From positions 58,700,217 to 58,764,216 of the forward strand of contig NC_073691.1 in the NCBI RefSeq assembly GCF_029784155.1: 64,000 nucleotides of DNA, written 5' to 3'. A program made the translations under genes and the position numbers. The notes under the pieces were generated by a model that was given only the letters and a program-made list of their open reading frames with translations, ran no database searches and had not been told where the DNA came from. Source of the DNA: Uranotaenia lowii (lineage: Eukaryota > Arthropoda > Insecta > Diptera > Culicidae). This document shows, in pieces, positions 22,883 through 33,639 of this stretch (positions are counted from its first letter, which is position 1; each line of letters begins with the position of its first letter).

Positions 22883-24008
22883 CACACTTAGATTGCATAT
22901 ATTCCGCTCGGGACCTCGATTCTCCGAACCACAGGGGAACTGCTAAATTTTCACGAAACTCGTACGTGAACCCACCCGAATTTCGTGATACATCATTTCT
23001 CCTGAAATTTAGGTCGACATTCCTACGAGTGCATAGGAACTCAAACAAACTCCGTGAATTTAGGACAGTATGCTCCTGAATTCCTGTAGACACATTTCTT
23101 GTCAATTTTTTTTTCTCTTGTTCTCCTGTAATAAAAAAAACAAAAGGATTTCTTTCTCTTTCTACCATTGCTTAAACGTGTTTAAACTAAAAAGCTCAAT
23201 TCGCCCGCGAAAGAGTTCAGTTCGTCGTTATTTTTTTTTTCAGTTGCTTTTCGTAGCAGTTTTAACAAATTTTAAATAGTTTAATGTTTTTTTTGTTCAA
23301 ACTGCGAGTGACGACAAACCCAACGGGAGTCTCGTAAAGCGCTGCCAGTTCCGTCGGCCGTGCTGAGTGCATCATCCAGATGAGAATCGGTAAGTTCCAT
23401 TTTGGTAATCTGGTGGCTCATAAATACTAATGATTAACGAAATTGTGTCCCGCAGATAATTTCTTTGGCTTGAGTGATCGATCTGTCGACTTCTTCACCA
23501 GGCGCCCCGCGGGGTTTTTGCAGAATGTCTAAGCAGCACCGCTAAAGACACACGTACAGCAGCTTGTTCAGCCGATTTGTCAACATCTTCGAGGAATCCC
23601 TAACGACTTCTCTTCGATCCGATTGAACCATTTCTTTTTCAAAATGGGTCGGGAAAAGGATTTTTCTAGTCAATTGCGTCGATTTTGTAAGTATTCAATT
23701 GTGTTGTGTGATAAAAAAAAGTGTGACAATAAATTAATTTATGTGTGAATGAATAAAACATTGTTTTTATTTATAAACGAGAAAAATCTTAAATTGGGAT
23801 GAGGAACCTGGGAAAAAAACAGAATTCCCTGTAAATCGCGGAAGGAAAGGGTCCCGAGCTTACAGAAAACCACAGGAGGAAACCGTTTCGAACCTACAGG
23901 ACAATTGTTTTCCTGAGCGATTCTGGTGTCCTGAAATCGTCCTGTAATTTCAGCTGTTGAAAATACAGGACGAAATCGTCCCGACCACAGGAGAAAAGAT
24001 TAAGTGTG
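22883..24008 (+). mobile_element. 1126-bp TA-flanked element inserted in a SINE-like repeat
   Basis: The ends are CACACTTAGA and the complement TAAGTGTG, flanked by TA on both sides (22881-22882 and 24009-24010). The flanks ...TATATGAGGG and TATTTCATTGCACTCATTG are contiguous in the paralogous repeat at 16668-16692, which serves as an empty site and supports both boundaries and a TA duplication. The interior is rich in CAGGA/TCCTG words and includes an intron-like segment and AATAAA hexamers. No transposase was recognised. Confidence 0.75.
23380..23532 (+). CDS. possible two-exon micro-ORF, 28 codons, inside the TA-flanked element
   Basis: ATG at 23380 follows ATCCAG. The donor GTAAGT at 23390 and acceptor CCCGCAG ending at 23455 define a 66-base intron, a usual insect size. 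The joined frame reads MRIDNFFGLSDR... and stops at 23530-23532. The surrounding 23285-23690 is GC-richer than the rest of the element. A second ATG at 23643 precedes another GTAAGT (23691), and AATAAA lies near 23729. I recognise no protein. The segment may be the 5' remnant of a transposase gene after internal deletion, and translation is not established. Confidence 0.25.
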
Positions 24009-24010
24009 TA

Positions 24011-24175
24011 TATTTCATTGCACTCATTGTCCTATAGTAACGAACTGAAGAGACCGTATTTTGAAGTACCATTCGTTATTTAAATTTTTATTTAACCTAG
24101 GTGAATAACTTTAAAACACACACAAACACATACAGGATCTCAATAAAACTTGATGTTTCCTCGAAGAGATTCTTC
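24011..24175 (-). mobile_element. SINE-like repeat, second copy (split by the TA-flanked element)
   Basis: Continues the repeat begun at 22861-22882 after the 1.1-kb insertion: GCACTCATTGTCCTATAGTAA, GAAGAGACCGTATTTTGAAG and TTTCCTCGAAGAGATTC. It ends abruptly at the start of LINE-like coding sequence, whereas the 16.7-kb copy continues. Confidence 0.6.
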
Positions 24176-26035
24176 CGGCGACTGGAGACGGCCAAGAAAC
24201 GTGCACTCCGAAACTACAACAAGCACAAATCCCCTTACACTAAGGGAGAATACCGCAAACTAAACTCTGCTTATAAAAAAGTCAGTAAGCGTAGCTACTT
24301 GAATTATCTAAATCGGTTGCTAAGGAATTTCAAGACCAGTCCGAAATCTATTTGGAAGCACGTAAAAAATGAACGGAAAGAACCAGGGCTTCCGTCCTAC
24401 ATGTTCCTTGACAGCGACACAGCGAATTCTGATCCAGAAATTTGTGAACTTTTTGCCGAGAATTTTTCTAGTATTTTCACAACTGGGGGAATTTCCTTGG
24501 AGAAACTGGCCAGAGCTGTCGGAAATATATCACCCCTAGGGTCATCTTTGAGTGGTATTCTGGTCGACAATGCAGCCATCCTAAAAGCGATAGCTAAGCT
24601 AAAAAATTCATCTTCTACGGGCCCGGACGGTATACCAGCTACTTTTTTGAAGCGTTTTATGCCATCTCTGCTGACACCTATCAGGCATATCTTTCAATCA
24701 TCGCTAGACTGCGGAATCTTTCCCTCATTATGGAAAGAAGCTTACATGTTTCCTGTCCACAAAAAAGGGAGATAAGAGAGACGTGAGCAACTATCGCGGA
24801 ACCTCCGCTCTATGCGCGATCGCCAAATTGTTTGAACTGGTTGTTTTGGATCCAATTTTCTCATTTTGCAAGCATCACTTCTCCAACGATCAGCACGGGT
24901 TCATGCTTAACGATCCACGACTACAAACCTACTGAGTTTTAAATCGTTCGTGCAGGACAGCTTTGCCAAGAAAAGTCAAACAGACGCCATTTACACAGAT
25001 CTCTCTGCTGCGTTCGATAAGGTGAACCTCGAAATTGCAATCGCAAAGCTCGAACGTTTAGGCTTCTGTGGTTCCCTACTGGATTGGTTCCGGAGTTACT
25101 TAATGGGACGAAAGTAGTTATCCGTTCGTTCTGGTGAATCCTTTTCTAGGCAGTTCGTTGCCTCTTCAGGATTGCCTCAAAGAAGTCATATGGGATCGAT
25201 CATTTTCGTGATCTATTTTAATGATGTACTCTCGCTCCTCGGTGGCACAAAGCTCGCTTATGCCGATGACCTGAAACTTTTTCACACCATCAACTTCCTC
25301 CAACAGCAATTCACTGCTTTTGCTCACTGGTGCGATATCAATTGCTTGCCCTTGAACCGCAGTAAATGCTCGGTAATATCGTTTACCCATAAGCGGCATC
25401 CTCTTCATGCAGAGTACATCCTCGGAGACCAAACCATCATCCGGGTGGACCATATCAACGATCTGGGCGTTATTCTCGACCGAAGGCTGGAGTTCAAGAT
25501 TCATACGAACGGATACGAATACCAGAACAGAGCTGAAAGAGTCGAGGCTATCCAGCGGCGTTTCTTGCGGTACGCTCTACGACACTTAAACTGGCAGGAT
25601 CTGTTTCGTTTACCAAGCTATGAAAACCGCTGCCGTCTCATAGGCTTAGATACGCTCCAAGTACGCCGAAATGCCACACATGCTCTAGTTGTAGCGGACC
25701 TTCTCACATCTAGAATCGACTGCCCCGAACTGTTGGAGGCCATACCTCTCAGCGTACGACCCCGAGGATTACGAAACCAGAAACTGCAGCTCTAAGTTCC
25801 GATTCGCCTGAACAATTACGGGGCTAACAGCGCTTTCATCGGCATTCTAAAAACTTTTAATCGGTTTTCCGAACATTTCGACTTCGACGTCTCAAGGAAC
25901 GTATTCCGAAGAAAAATTTTAAGTGTATCAAGTATTGTGTAGTTTTATGTTGATATTAATTTTAATTTGTTAGTTAGTAATCATTAGGATCAACATGTGA
26001 TCCGTTGATGTTTTAAACAATAAACAACACTCAAC
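24176..26035 (+). pseudogene. jockey-superfamily LINE (copy 1), RT and C-terminal region, inactivated
   Basis: A 5'-truncated LINE. It opens with the pre-RT region (RRLETAKKRALRNYNK), continues with TGPDGIPATFL, and frameshifts after VHKKG at about 24772 into SNYRGTSALCAIAKLFE. It then has a stop and second shift near 24930, TDLSAAFDK, a TAG at about 25116 and the catalytic YADDLKLF. The conserved VPQGSHLG block is altered to LPQRSHMG, removing a conserved Gly. A further in-frame TAA at about 25793 precedes the terminal stop near 25940. The 3' end has no clear poly-A. It belongs to the same family as 32.2-35.4 kb. Confidence 0.85.
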
Positions 26036-26139
26036 GGGAAACCTTAGTGGACAGCTTCTGCACGATGGATTCACCTAGTAACCTGACTGAAATTACTGCC
26101 ACCAGAAGTTCCAGTTTCGCTGTATCTCTGGTAGTAGGC

Positions 26140-26400
26140 TGAGCGATGATGATCAGCTTTCCTGTGGACCATCCATTTGTTTTCTGGCTCGACAACCTTT
26201 TCAGATCTCCTGGTCCGACAACCTTTACCTGGCTCCAGTTCAACGACCTTCCAATGTCTACAACTCGGCAACTTTTCAATGATTTCTAGTCCAACGACAT
26301 TTAAAGTTCTGAACGAAATTCAATGGCACTGTTTTGACGACTTTCTTTAACATCTTGTCCGACGATCATCCAGTGGCTTTAATCAAAGACACATTTGCAT
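26140..26400. repeat. degenerate CGACAACCTT minisatellite, left block
   Basis: Units of roughly 25-35 bases with the core YCGACRACCTT/TTT recur (CTCGACAACCTTTTCAG, TCCGACAACCTTTACC, TTCAACGACCTTCC). A matching block follows the R1-like fragment at 27340-27510, so the fragment appears to sit inside one array. Confidence 0.6.
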
Positions 26401-26429
26401 AAGTCTGAGAACCTTGTTCCCGCTTGAGG

Positions 26430-27290
26430 CTTGTTCCCAATACCCTCTGCAGAATAATAGGAAGCTTCTTCGAAAATCGAGTCTTCACGTACGAAACCGA
26501 ATCTGGGTTACGATCTACTGCCCTACAGCGGGTGTTTCACAGGGTGTCATACTCGTACCTGTGCTTTGGAATGCCATGTATAATGAGGTGTTAACGCTGA
26601 AACTACCAGCAGAGGGGTGCCCATGATCACCGGCGAAACAATCGAGGAGGTAGAAGACCTTGTAACGGTGTCCGTAGAAAGAAGTTGGCATCTGGATGGA
26701 GGGAGTTAAGCTTCAGATAGCTGCCCATAAAACAGAAGTTCTGCTCGTGACCAACAAAATAGTTGTGCCGCACATGAAGATTACTGTTGGAGGACACACG
26801 ACATCTTCGAAACAGCAGCTGAAATACTTTGGAGTTATGGTCGTTAAGTTTTGATGCGCATGTCAAATGCTGTTGTGGAAGTGCATCGAAAGTCATCGAT
26901 CAATTGGCCTGGATTATGCCGAATTGCCATGGTCCAAAGAGTAGCCAGAGACGTTTTCTTGCGAGCGTAACTCTGTCGAAACTACGATACGGAAGAGCGG
27001 CCTGGAGCTCCGTCATAGAGGTAGAGCGCAACAGATCCCATTCCATGATTCCCATCGACATAACTCTGGCGGAGGATATAGAGTGTTAAGAAGCAAGGAG
27101 TGTGTAAAGCTCAACGAGCAGCGTCAATGCTCAAGTGGCAGGAGCCATGGGACGCATCAAACAACGCAAAATGGACGCATAGGTTAATCACGCGACTTTC
27201 AGGCTGGGTAAATCGGAAGTATGGTGAGATCAAGTTCTACGTGACGCAGTTCCTTTCGGGTGATGGGTGCTTTAAGCAGAGAGAGAGAGA
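26430..27290 (+). pseudogene. R1-like LINE fragment (copy 1), RT to C-terminus
   Basis: In successive frames it shows GVSQGVILVPVLWNAMYNE (RT block), a degraded LQIAAHKTEVLLVTN, YFGVM, and then LASVTLSKLRYGRAAW. The C-terminal AASMLKWQEPWDAS and WTHRLITRLSGWVNRKYGE follow. This order is that of R1/LOA-type elements. Several frameshifts and stops make it non-functional. The C-terminal part is nearly identical to 63000-63180 (opposite strand). Confidence 0.8.
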
Positions 27291-27339
27291 GACTGTTATG
27301 GTTTTTGAAGTCAAATTTCCATCTTGTAAAAAAGTCTGA

Positions 27340-27510
27340 TGACCTTCCATGGTTCCGGTCCGAAGACCTCCCAGTGCATTAGATTCAACGAGCTTTCTTG
27401 GCACCAGCTCGACGACCTACCTTGGATTATCGGCCTGACAACCTCAACCTGGGTCGATGACCTTAGAAGCTTTCTCGTTGACCTTGCTTGACCTCCTCTT
27501 TTCCTACACT
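27340..27510. repeat. degenerate CGACAACCT minisatellite, right block
   Basis: GATGACCTTCC, CGACGACCTACC, CTGACAACCTCAACC, GATGACCTTAG and GTTGACCTTGC recur at 25-35-base spacing, as in the block before the R1-like fragment. Confidence 0.55.
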
Positions 27511-27544
27511 CTTTTATTATAGGCCCTCTACCTTTGGAGAACAT

Positions 27545-28149
27545 TTTCGGACAGTCGAAAGGAGAGAACGGATTCAGTCTTCAAAGTTGTAGTAAAATTA
27601 TATAAACTTATGAAATCCTAAAAATTATCAACTCAATCTTTAACAAAAAAAAAACTTAATGATCTAAACTTCATACTAATAATCTGAATTGGATCAAATC
27701 ATTTAAAAAAAGTGTACGTGACTTAAGCCGTATAACAAAAAAACAAACGGCAGTTGGGTACAATTAATAATTGTACGCCTTTCTTTGAGCCGATGATATC
27801 ATTATGATAAGAGTGCGGGAAAGAGTCATCAAATTACAGAAAAAAACCCATAAATTACCGTTCGATGTTGGCATATTTTAATAACTACTCAACCCAACCA
27901 GAGTGACTAATCGAGAGTGTCTTATCGTTCGAAAAAAAAAACGGAATCCGAACAAGAGTAGTAAACACTTCAACGAGCGGCATCCCAAAGTCCTTCGATT
28001 GGTTGTTCTAGTTTGATAACGGGCGGGCGGTCGGCAGGATTAAGTTTCTCTAGTTGATGTGTGAAGTGCTTTGTGCAATTTTCTTCTAAATCGATAAAAT
28101 ATTATACAATGCATTAAACGTCGCTTACGTGCTGCACAGTGAAAGTCGT
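27545..28149. other. no recognised feature
   Basis: AT-rich DNA with a GGGCGGGCGG patch near 28020. No supported gene. Confidence 0.35.
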
Positions 28150-29634
28150 TTAAAAGGTAAACTGAATCATGAAACGTAATTATTCTAATGATACCTATAC
28201 CATCATTTGACGTTTTCTTGCTGTCTGCCTGAATGGATTTGGATCCCTCCCATTAAAGATAGCAACTTTCTCTGGAACAATTTGACGTGTTCTTTGTTTG
28301 GGTTGAAGAATATTGATTGTGATTGTGGAGTCAATCAGAAAACTATGGAACTGTCATGAGGTCGATTCATAAATTATACAAAACACAGCATTAATATTGA
28401 AAGATTTAGATATCCTGAATTGACGATCATTAAAGAAAGGGTGATTATAAAATTATATTTAATATAGCATAAACGGCAATTTTGTCTTTCAAAGTAAATC
28501 GATAAAAATCGAACAATTTTCTACATTAAGTTTTGCGAATGAATCAGTGAGCACCATATTAGAGAAGTACCGCGCAGTACAATGACCTATCGGAGGGTTT
28601 CTTAATCCTAAATGGCTTGCGAACAGCTATACCTACCAACTTTTTTTTGGTTTGTAATCTATTCATGCAGCCAGCCAGCCAGCTGTTGTTACCAAATGTT
28701 GAAAGGCGGCATCAGTAGTTTTTTTTTGTGAGTAAAAGTAATTCGATTAATGGAGCTTCCACATGCACCGAAAACGTGAACATGTGCACAGATAACATGC
28801 TAATTTTTGGGCCCTGCTTAACTTTTTGGAAAACGTGTAGCGTTGCTTTGCTTTTCCGATGAGTCAGTTTTGTAAATTTAACTTTTTTTCAACTAAATTA
28901 TTATAAGGAGAATTGACAAATCTCAGGAAAAAAAGAAAGATATGAGAATCTCTAACGATTTATGTATTCCTGTCAGCAGTCCAAGTTTTCCAGCTCGTAT
29001 ATTTGTACATTCCTCAGCCCACATCACGAAACGAGCCCTGACACCATTCCGGAAACCGTTGCAATTAAATAGCGTGTCTACACTTCTGCCACAGAACGGT
29101 TTGGACGCATAGACAGCTGATAGAGTGGCGAGGTAGAGAAGAAATATTTACATACATCTCTGTCTCAGTAACAGTCTCATCACGTCAACTTCCGCACTGC
29201 CTAGGCGGGCGGGTGGAATTTTTGCGGCAAGTTGATGTTGATAAAGCTCCAACAACCTTTCAACCTTAGATATGCCTCTTCCCATAATGTATGCGTACAG
29301 ACAGTACGTATGAGTGCAACAATCTCAGGCTCAGTCATAACATTATTGGACGGGAATCTGACTCTCATTCTTTCGAGGCGTGATTCTTGTGATCCTCTCC
29401 GTATAGTCAGAACCTATGTTCTTGGAACTAACTGCCTTCCATGGCATACATTGTTGAAGATGTTCGAACAGAGTAATAAATCAAATGAAAGTATTCTAGT
29501 GACGATAATATGTGTCATCGAAAATCCAATCTTCTAAACAATGCAATGCAATCACAACTAGAAAATAGGAATACATAGTGAACTATCGGCGAACACTCTG
29601 TTGTTTTTGTTTTACTATTCAGTTTACCTTTTAA
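28150..29634. repeat. 1.5-kb segment bounded by an 18-base perfect inverted repeat
   Basis: TTAAAAGGTAAACTGAAT at 28150-28167 has its exact complement at 29617-29634. The interior has mixed composition, with a (CAGC)n run near 28672 and no recognised gene. It could be a non-autonomous DNA element, or the ends could match by chance. No target duplication was evident. Confidence 0.35.
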
Positions 29635-30400
29635 GGTAAAGAACGTCCAAATGCCAATAGTTAGAAAAGGTGTTTTTTGCACATACTAGGTTGTTCAAGA
29701 CGGTATAACGTCCGATTGGGAATCACAAAACAAAGTTGCTTAAATGAATTTTATTATTTGAAACGCCATATTTTCAAGGTATGTATTTTCATTGTTGTTT
29801 TCCAATATTGAAAATACAGACAAAGCCTGTTACACATTCGCGATCAAATTTTCTTTTTAACAATCATAACAGATATCTTACTAATAAGAATATTTTCTCT
29901 TCTTCAACAGGTAACCGATGTTGATAGACTTACAATGAATGGTTGACTATAACGATTGAGACTGTGAAACTTGAGCTCATGGATTATGTAACGCAGTCAA
30001 AAGTAAGTTCTATGCTTTGAAAATATTTTTAATGGATGCAAACAAGAAGGATTTCTAATGTGTCTAATTTGTGAGCGCCCAGTTTTCGTTTTCTTATTTT
30101 CTATCATTTTCATCGCGTGTTGATATGCTGAGGCAGAGCCAAAGATGATATCTGTACCAACACGTGAAAAGGATCTTTCTCCAAAAGTTAACAAAAACCA
30201 TTTTCAGCACCTCATGATAGGCCAACATTTGCACTACTTAACGGCAAAACCCTTTTGAGAAAATAATTTTCGGTTACATTAAAAATTCAATTTGAGTGAA
30301 GGATCTATCAACATTTTAAAACCAGAATTGACATCACATTGATATACACCCTTTACCCCGGAAAAATTTTTTGCTACTACTCCGCAAACAAGTTAAAGAT
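29635..30400. other. no recognised feature
   Basis: AT-rich sequence with no supported gene or repeat. Confidence 0.4.
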
Positions 30401-30480
30401 AATCAATTTGCCTCTTTATTGATTAAAAATAATCAATTTGCCTCTTTATTGATTAAAAATAATCAATTTGCCTCTTTATT
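30401..30480. repeat. 30-bp tandem repeat, 2.7 units, identical
   Basis: The unit begins AATCAATTTGCCTCTTTATT and recurs without change at 30401, 30431 and 30461. Identity between units indicates recent expansion. Confidence 0.95.
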
Positions 30481-30779
30481 CAACATAAAAACATCGTTGC
30501 AAATGAATGCGAGCTTATAACTAAAGCTAAAAATGAGAAAATAGCAAAGGGTGTATAAACAGGTTAGACAAAATATATCGTGAGCTAGGTTCTATCTAAA
30601 AGAGCGCGTTGTTTTTTCAAAATTGATATTTCTCTGTTCTAACATATAGGGGATGCTTCTAAAAATCGTTTGTTTTTCATAAAATGCAAAAATTCCAAGT
30701 GATTTTTAATTAGCGATTATAAATAGGTTGTACTTTTCAAACGCGTTTTTCTCGATACGCCATAAAACAAAAAAAAATC

Positions 30780-30870
30780 CGTTGGATATTGAGATTCGAA
30801 CTCACAACAATTTTCTACCTTCATCTATCAGACAGCTTAACCAATGTACCACCTGAACCAGATGGAGAGC
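30780..30870 (-). mobile_element. tRNA-like SINE head or tRNA relic
   Basis: On the minus strand GGTGGTACATTGGTTAAG resembles an A box and GAGTTCGAATCTC a B box, about 40 bases apart. A T-run follows directly. The T-stem pairs for four bases, and I cannot fold a proper acceptor stem, so it is not called as a functional tRNA. Confidence 0.55.
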
Positions 30871-31053
30871 GAGCGTTTATTGTCATAGTCTTTCTGCCAC
30901 CACTCATCACAAAAAGTGCAAAATGATGGCTTTTTGGCGTTTGGCCGAGGGTTTGTCTTATTATAGGAATGAAAGTTGGAAACGAAAACTGTTTTTTGCT
31001 TTCCTCACAGGACTGCAATGATATAGAATCCGTGTGGAGCACATCTCTAAGAT

Positions 31054-31175
31054 TTAAGCTTTTTTTTGTCATATTTGGGCTTTTTTTTCTCAGATTTAAG
31101 CTTTTTTTCTCAGATTTGAGCTTTCATCTCAAATGCTCTCCAGGAGAAAAAGCTTAAATCTGAGGGAATAAAGCT
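31054..31175. repeat. AGATTTAAGCTTTTTT direct and inverted repeats
   Basis: AGATTTAAGCTTTTTTT occurs twice, plus a variant AGATTTGAGCTTT, and then inverted as AAAGCTTAAATCTGAG at about 31150. This makes alternative hairpins possible. Confidence 0.75.
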
Positions 31176-31506
31176 TAAAAACGACATTCACTAACACTTA
31201 GCAAACCACGAGCCACGAGCTGATTGATGTGCTACCAGAAGTTAGCTCGAGAAAGATAAAATTTCTTCATGCTAGTAGGGTGTAGAAAACGTTGACGAAC
31301 GTTAAAATAACCCAAGCAACCAAAAGTCCCATAAAACAGGTACAGCTTACTCAGCCCTATCATTGATATTGAGTACGTTCTATGCAGCTTAAATTTAAGT
31401 TCTTATTGATACTTTCAAGTTCCAAAACAAGTCTTAATGATCTTCTATTCAGCTTCCAGCGGCCTTTTAATTTAGCTTCCAAAAAATCCTAAAATGAGCA
31501 AAATAT

Positions 31507-31633
31507 TATTTGAAAGACCCAAATACTAGTATTTCACTAGCTATTTGTTGGCATCCTCAGTGGGTAAGTCGATAACCCACTGAGGATGCTAGCAAGTAGC
31601 TAGTGAAATACTAGTATTTGGGTCTTTCAAATA
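31507..31633 (+). repeat. 59-bp stem hairpin with 9-base loop
   Basis: The left arm 31507-31565 pairs with the right arm 31575-31633 over all 59 positions around the loop AAGTCGATA. Of these, 56 are Watson-Crick pairs. The three exceptions (31544/31596, 31548/31592 and 31550/31590) are T-G or G-T, so a plus-strand RNA pairs throughout. In a minus-strand RNA they would be A-C mismatches. The size suits an inverted-repeat precursor of small RNAs, but no transcript evidence is available. Confidence 0.9.
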
Positions 31634-31918
31634 CTGTAGCTGAATTCAAAGGAATCTTCTACTACTTTGAAATCATAGTTTCATTCAGCTAAGAGGTTGA
31701 GCAAAATATTCTTTCTCTATCTCAATTACACTCTTGGCATCGGTTCATATCACCTCCCTTGATTATTTACTATGTTCAGTACATGGTGCCGCCATGATGC
31801 CACGCGCCGGATTCCAAACTTGACAAATTGATGTGATTTTGAAAGCATCTCAATGCACTTTTTGTGACTTAGTAAATCCCGTTTGAGCCCTTTATGTGAC
31901 TCAAGTCCCTAACAACGT

Positions 31919-32085
31919 ACATATAAATCACTTTTGTAACTTTCAAGTTCAATAATGATTACATATAGTTCACTCATGGGAATTGGGCGAAATAAGTCAC
32001 ATACAACTTACATATAAATCACTTTTGCAACTTTCAAGTTCATTAATAGGTACATAAAGTTCACTCAAGGGAATTGAGCAGTTGA
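31919..32085. repeat. 91-bp tandem repeat, 1.8 units
   Basis: ACATATAAATCACTTTTGYA begins at 31919 and again at 32010. Both units continue with ACTTTCAAGTTCA and AGTTCACTCA. Confidence 0.9.
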
Positions 32086-32164
32086 TTCTCTATGTCAGAC
32101 AAAGCCTTCATTCAAGTAAATATGTGACTATTGATTGCTTGGGATAGTCAAGAAATGGCATTAC

Positions 32165-33010
32165 TAGGCTGTGACCACCAAAGATCGGAGTCGCAATGTC
32201 TATTTCTGCCGTGCCTATTTTAGGCCAAACACCGAAACTGCCACGTATGCGTCTCACATGTACCTCTCTCGAATACCTGATGAATATGGTTAATTAGTAG
32301 TAATGATATTATCGTTGTAGCTGAGGATTACAACCTACCGAATTTGCTTTGGATCTTCGACGAGGATGCAGATGGATTTTTACAAGTGAACGCCTCCACC
32401 GAGCAGGAGCTTGCTGTCATCGAATCGACGATAGCTTGCGGGTTTTCTCAGATGTGTTCGCTTGCAAACGCCGATGGTAGACCTTTCTGTTTGTGAATAA
32501 ACCTGATTTAGCTGATCTTTTACACCTTCCAAACGTAATTTTAAATACCGACCGACATCATCATTCTACTGTTTTACTACCCGACTATTTTTCTGACAAG
32601 CTTGCGGATCCCGTTAGCCCGAATACACTTAATCTGGATTTTATGCACTGTGATACCGACTGTATTATGGAAATGTTACTGGATACAAACAGGCAAACAC
32701 TTTTTGAAAATCTGAACATCGATGTTGCTGTTTCAACCTTCTATGATCATCTCTGGGACGTCTTACGCATTCACACGCCGCCGCAACTTAATTCTCAAAG
32801 CCCTTCGAGACCGCACGGACCAAAACAAGTTATTCTGGGACCACCAAGCCCATTAAACCATGCTAACATGCGAAAATGGCCCAGTAACAACATGGCGATG
32901 CTGCGCGTATTAAGGCCGTATATAAGGCCCGCCAAAAATCATCGGTTTTCCTCGGACACGAAGAGGTTTTTTCCGGAGGATCGAGCCACCGTCGATCCTT
33001 GACTCGATCT
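32165..33010 (+). pseudogene. jockey-superfamily LINE (copy 2), endonuclease part
   Basis: EDYNLPNLLWIFDEDADG and later LADLLHLPNVILNTDRHHHS match the C-terminal half of a LINE AP-endonuclease, with the catalytic GDFN motif changed to EDYN. The frame shifts near 32490 and decays toward 33000. The RT of the same element resumes at about 33640 after the palindromic insertion at 33192-33600. Confidence 0.75.
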
Positions 33011-33191
33011 CTTTTCCCAGTCAACAACCATCGGAGACGGTAACACTATCAGAAGCCTGAGCGGCCAAGTCAGAGGCCAGAATGGCCAGAGTCAGAGGTC
33101 CAAAAGGGAGCATAAGTAGTTTGTCTCGGAATATTTGTAAAATAGTTCTAAGTCGTAATACAGTTCAATAAATCGTTGTAATGTTTTTAAG

Positions 33192-33600
33192 AATGTTAAT
33201 TTTTCCGACAAGTCAGTCAAATTTTTTAGAAACGAACGATATTTATTTCAATTCCGTCGTTTCGGTGTCGTTTAACACCATCCTCAGGGATTAAAATGGC
33301 CGTTGTTTCTGTGCTTTATGTGAAAGCGTACTATCCGGATTTTGCGTTTAGGTTTAGTTTCAAAATAATTTAAATTTGAGTTCTCACTATTTTAACAATC
33401 ACCTTTCAGGCGGTACTTGTACTAAGAAGATTCGATACAAGTACCGCCTGAAAGTTGATTGTCATAAAGCACGTAAACAACGACCATTTTAATCCCTGAG
33501 GATGGTGTTAAACGACACCGAAACGTCGGAATAGAAATAAATATCGTTCGTTTCCAAAACAAGTGATTGATTTTCCGGAAAATTAACATTAAAATATACA
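33192..33600. mobile_element. palindromic fold-back element inside LINE copy 2
   Basis: The ends AATGTTAATTTTTCCG and AATGTTAATTTTCCGG (minus) are inverted. The arms also share GAAACGAACGATATTTATTT, TTTCGGTGTCGTTTAACACC and CAGGCGGTACTTGTA in mirror order. The centre is near 33430. Non-coding and non-autonomous. The two arms have diverged by several substitutions and one insertion. Confidence 0.85.
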
Positions 33601-33639
33601 GTCGACATCTCAAAAATAACATGTTTAAAAAATAAGAAA

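Larger units (their letters stand above)
31311..32143. mobile_element. ~830-bp element with CCCAAGCAA ends
   Basis: CCCAAGCAACCAAAAGTC at the left has the near complement CCCAAGCAATCAATAGTC on the minus strand at the right end (to 32143). TA-containing flanks are present on both sides. The interior includes the 59-bp hairpin and a 91-bp tandem repeat. Its left 110 bases are homologous to the inverted copy at 52290-52394. No protein is encoded. Confidence 0.55.

Noticed and set aside
30401..30480. CRISPR-like array
   Set aside because: The 30-bp units are directly adjacent with no spacers; a simple tandem repeat in a eukaryotic genome.
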